Of a DNA stretch of 64,000 bases, positions 62,556 to 64,000 are shown in pieces. Source of the stretch: Sphaerisporangium rhizosphaerae (GTDB taxonomy: Bacteria > Actinomycetota > Actinomycetes > Streptosporangiales > Streptosporangiaceae); assembly GCF_042665155.1 (NCBI RefSeq), contig NZ_JBHTCG010000009.1:124001-188000 (forward strand), in the 5' to 3' direction. Numbering within the stretch: position 1 is the first letter of the stretch; each line of letters starts with the position of its first letter. A model generated the notes under the pieces. It was not told where the DNA came from. It searched no databases and was given only the letters and a program-made list of their open reading frames with translations. Both the position numbers and the translations under genes were made by a program.

Positions 62556-63050
62556 ATGAGCACGGCGGAATCCGACGACCTGGACACCAATTGGCTGAGC
62601 GGCGGGGAGCAGCGAGCGTGGCGCGCCCACCTGGCGGCCCACAAGCTTCTCGAGCATCGGCTCGACCGCGAGCTTCAGGCGTCCGGACTGTCGCTGAACG
62701 ACTACGAGATCCTGGTGAACCTGTCAGAGAGCCCGGGTCATCGCATGCGCATGAGCGACCTGGCCGAGGCCACCATCCAATCTCGCAGCCGCCTGTCCCA
62801 CCAGATCGCGCGCATGGAGGCCGCCTCCCTGGTCAGCAGGGAGAGCTGCCCGGACGACCGGCGGGGAACGTTCGCGGTGCTCACCGAGCAGGGGTGGGAG
62901 ACGATGCAGCGGGTGGCGCCCATGCACGTCGCCAACGTCCGCTACCACTTCATCGACCGCCTCACGCCTGAGCTGGTGCAGGCGCTGGAGGTCGCCTACA
63001 CCCCCGTGGTCAAGCACCTGCTGCGCCTGCGCGCCGAAGAACGCGCCTAG
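62556..63050 (+). CDS. MarR-family transcriptional regulator
   Basis: 164 aa. Typical MarR winged helix: LDRELQASGLSLNDYEILVNLSESPGHRMRMSDLAEATIQSRSRLSHQIARMEAASLVSRESCPDDRRGTFAVLTEQG (about 30-110). The wing DDRRGTF and terminal helices for dimerisation are clear. The ligand is unknown. It is divergent from the CDF transporter with a 134-bp gap but is not a known metal-sensor type. Confidence 0.92.
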   Translation: MSTAESDDLDTNWLSGGEQRAWRAHLAAHKLLEHRLDRELQASGLSLNDYEILVNLSESPGHRMRMSDLAEATIQSRSRLSHQIARMEAASLVSRESCPDDRRGTFAVLTEQGWETMQRVAPMHVANVRYHFIDRLTPELVQALEVAYTPVVKHLLRLRAEERA

Positions 63051-63066
63051 CCTCCTCAGGAGCCGT

Positions 63067-63089
63067 CCCGTCCGGCCTGGCCGGGCGGG
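63067..63089. terminator. Short hairpin after the marR-like gene
   Basis: CCCGTCCGGCC / GGCCGGGCGGG arms (one wobble) almost back to back, 16 bp after the stop. Loop geometry is poor. Confidence 0.4.
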
Positions 63090-63164
63090 TGCGGGTCGTC
63101 CGACCCCAAACCGATACCTGGGAAAGTCGTGGATGCGCCGCCCGCGGTGGCTAGCATCCCGGCT

Positions 63165-63992
63165 GTGTCGAATAGGTCGCTCACTTCCCGGTCCCGCCTC
63201 GCCGCATCCCCCGGCGACGGTCCCTCCCGGCTCGCCCCCGCGCGCACGGGCCCCTCGCCGCGTACCGCCTCCCGCGACGGCGCACCGCCGCCGCGGCGGG
63301 CGCCGGTGCTGGTGACGTGGCTGATCGCCTCGCTGTTGCTGGCCCTCGCCTGCACCTCCGCCTGCACGTCCTCGCCGGGCGGCGACGCGCTGCCGGCCGG
63401 ACGCGACCTGCTCGACAAGGCCGCGGCGGCGATGCGCGAGGTCAAGACCGTCGCCTTCACGATCACGACCGAGGGCAAGCCCCCGGTGCCGGTCAAGAAC
63501 GCCGACGGCGCCCTGACCCGTGAGGGCGACGCCAAGGGCACCCTGCAGATCGACGTCCTGGGCAACCTTCAAGAGCTCAACTTCGTCCTGACCGGCGACA
63601 CCGTCTACTTCAAGGGCCCCACCGGCGGCTACCAGACGATGACCCGCAAGCAGTTGGCCGGCATCTACGACCCCTCGGCCATCCTCAACCCCGACACCGG
63701 GGTGGCACGGCTGCTGTCCACCGCCACCGACCCCAAGACCGAGGCCGCCGAGAAGGTCGGCGGCGTGGACGCCTACCGGGTGGCGGTGACGCTGTCGCAG
63801 CAGGTCATCATCACGCTGGTGCCGGGGGTGAACCAGGGGGTCACGGGGCAGGTGTGGGTGGCCAAGGACACCGGCCGCCTGCTGAAGGCGAGCCTGCCGC
63901 TCGGCAGCGGCGCCAACACCGGCACGGTCGTGGTCGCCCTCGACGACTACGACGCCCCGGTGACCATCGCCACCCCGAGCGCGAGCCCATGA
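63165..63992 (+). CDS. LppX/LprAFG-type lipoprotein
   Basis: 275 aa from GTG 63165. The start is uncertain because the first 47 residues are Pro/Arg-rich, and a GTG near the hydrophobic stretch VLVTWLIASLLLALA would give a more usual signal. The lipobox lies in CTSAC. The mature part shows LLDKAAAAMREVKTVAFTITTEG, GDAKGTLQIDVLG and GVDAYRVAVTLSQQ, the convex beta-sheet pattern of mycobacterial LppX/LprG, which carry lipids across the periplasm. No partner transporter is visible before the window ends. Confidence 0.8.
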   Translation: MSNRSLTSRSRLAASPGDGPSRLAPARTGPSPRTASRDGAPPPRRAPVLVTWLIASLLLALACTSACTSSPGGDALPAGRDLLDKAAAAMREVKTVAFTITTEGKPPVPVKNADGALTREGDAKGTLQIDVLGNLQELNFVLTGDTVYFKGPTGGYQTMTRKQLAGIYDPSAILNPDTGVARLLSTATDPKTEAAEKVGGVDAYRVAVTLSQQVIITLVPGVNQGVTGQVWVAKDTGRLLKASLPLGSGANTGTVVVALDDYDAPVTIATPSASP

Positions 63993-64000
63993 CCCGCCCA

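Overview
This window is very GC-rich DNA from a filamentous actinomycete. The order Streptosporangiales is my best guess, but that rests only on overall gene style. Signs are the GTG starts, extreme third-position GC, WhiJ-type regulator/DUF397 gene pairs, an ECF42-type sigma factor with a DGPF partner, a furA-katG pair and abundant secreted polysaccharide-active enzymes. No rRNA, tRNA, CRISPR array, phage structural gene or intact insertion sequence was recognised.

Layout. 1-4 kb: a formyltransferase (cut by the window edge) and a ThiF-like adenylating enzyme face a CapA-like metallophosphatase and an ArsR regulator across a palindrome-bearing divergent promoter. 4-6.4 kb: a secreted beta-helix protein and an AA10 lytic polysaccharide monooxygenase (LPMO) with a perfect CebR-type operator. 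6.7-9.7 kb: SpoIIE phosphatase, STAS protein and PlsC acyltransferase. 9.8-14.7 kb: a ThDP enzyme/cyclase pair divergent from dhaKLM. 14.7-15.5 kb: DoxX and HxlR. 16.4-18.2 kb: a decayed polyketide synthase fragment. 18.4-24.1 kb: AtuA-like protein, katG-furA and a GntR regulator. 24.2-31 kb: AMP-forming ligase, PPOX flavoprotein, Smr protein and a large subtilase. 31-33.9 kb: a second LPMO with a CebR-like operator, a dialkylglycine decarboxylase and a DUF1772 protein. 34-39.3 kb: a two-component system, an acetyltransferase and a three-domain CE1-GH10-CBM2 xylanase. 39.5-45.5 kb: TPR protein, MerR/TipAS regulator, amidohydrolase, MocR regulator and MFS exporter. 45.5-51.7 kb: a patchy accessory region with two look-alike XRE/membrane-protein pairs, a DUF3800-like gene broken by TGA, a GH95-type glycosidase and a 29-bp direct repeat. 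51.7-53.5 kb: a WhiJ-like trio. 53.5-64 kb: AI-2E permease, CE2-type esterase, DGPF/ECF42 pair, SnoaL-like protein, CBS protein, Xaa-Pro aminopeptidase, phosphopantetheinyl transferase, CDF transporter, MarR regulator and LppX-like lipoprotein.

How it fits together. The clearest theme is secreted breakdown of plant and microbial polymers: two LPMOs, xylanase/esterase, CE2 esterase, GH95 enzyme, beta-helix protein and subtilase. The two LPMO genes share a cellobiose-type operator, so they probably form one regulon. A second theme is genome plasticity: short tandem repeats have expanded in frame inside at least four unrelated genes and in several intergenic stretches. The most unusual single loci are the ketosynthase relic, the formyltransferase-ThiF-CapA cluster, the amidohydrolase that reads 471 bp antisense into its neighbour, and the 45.5-51.7 kb region.
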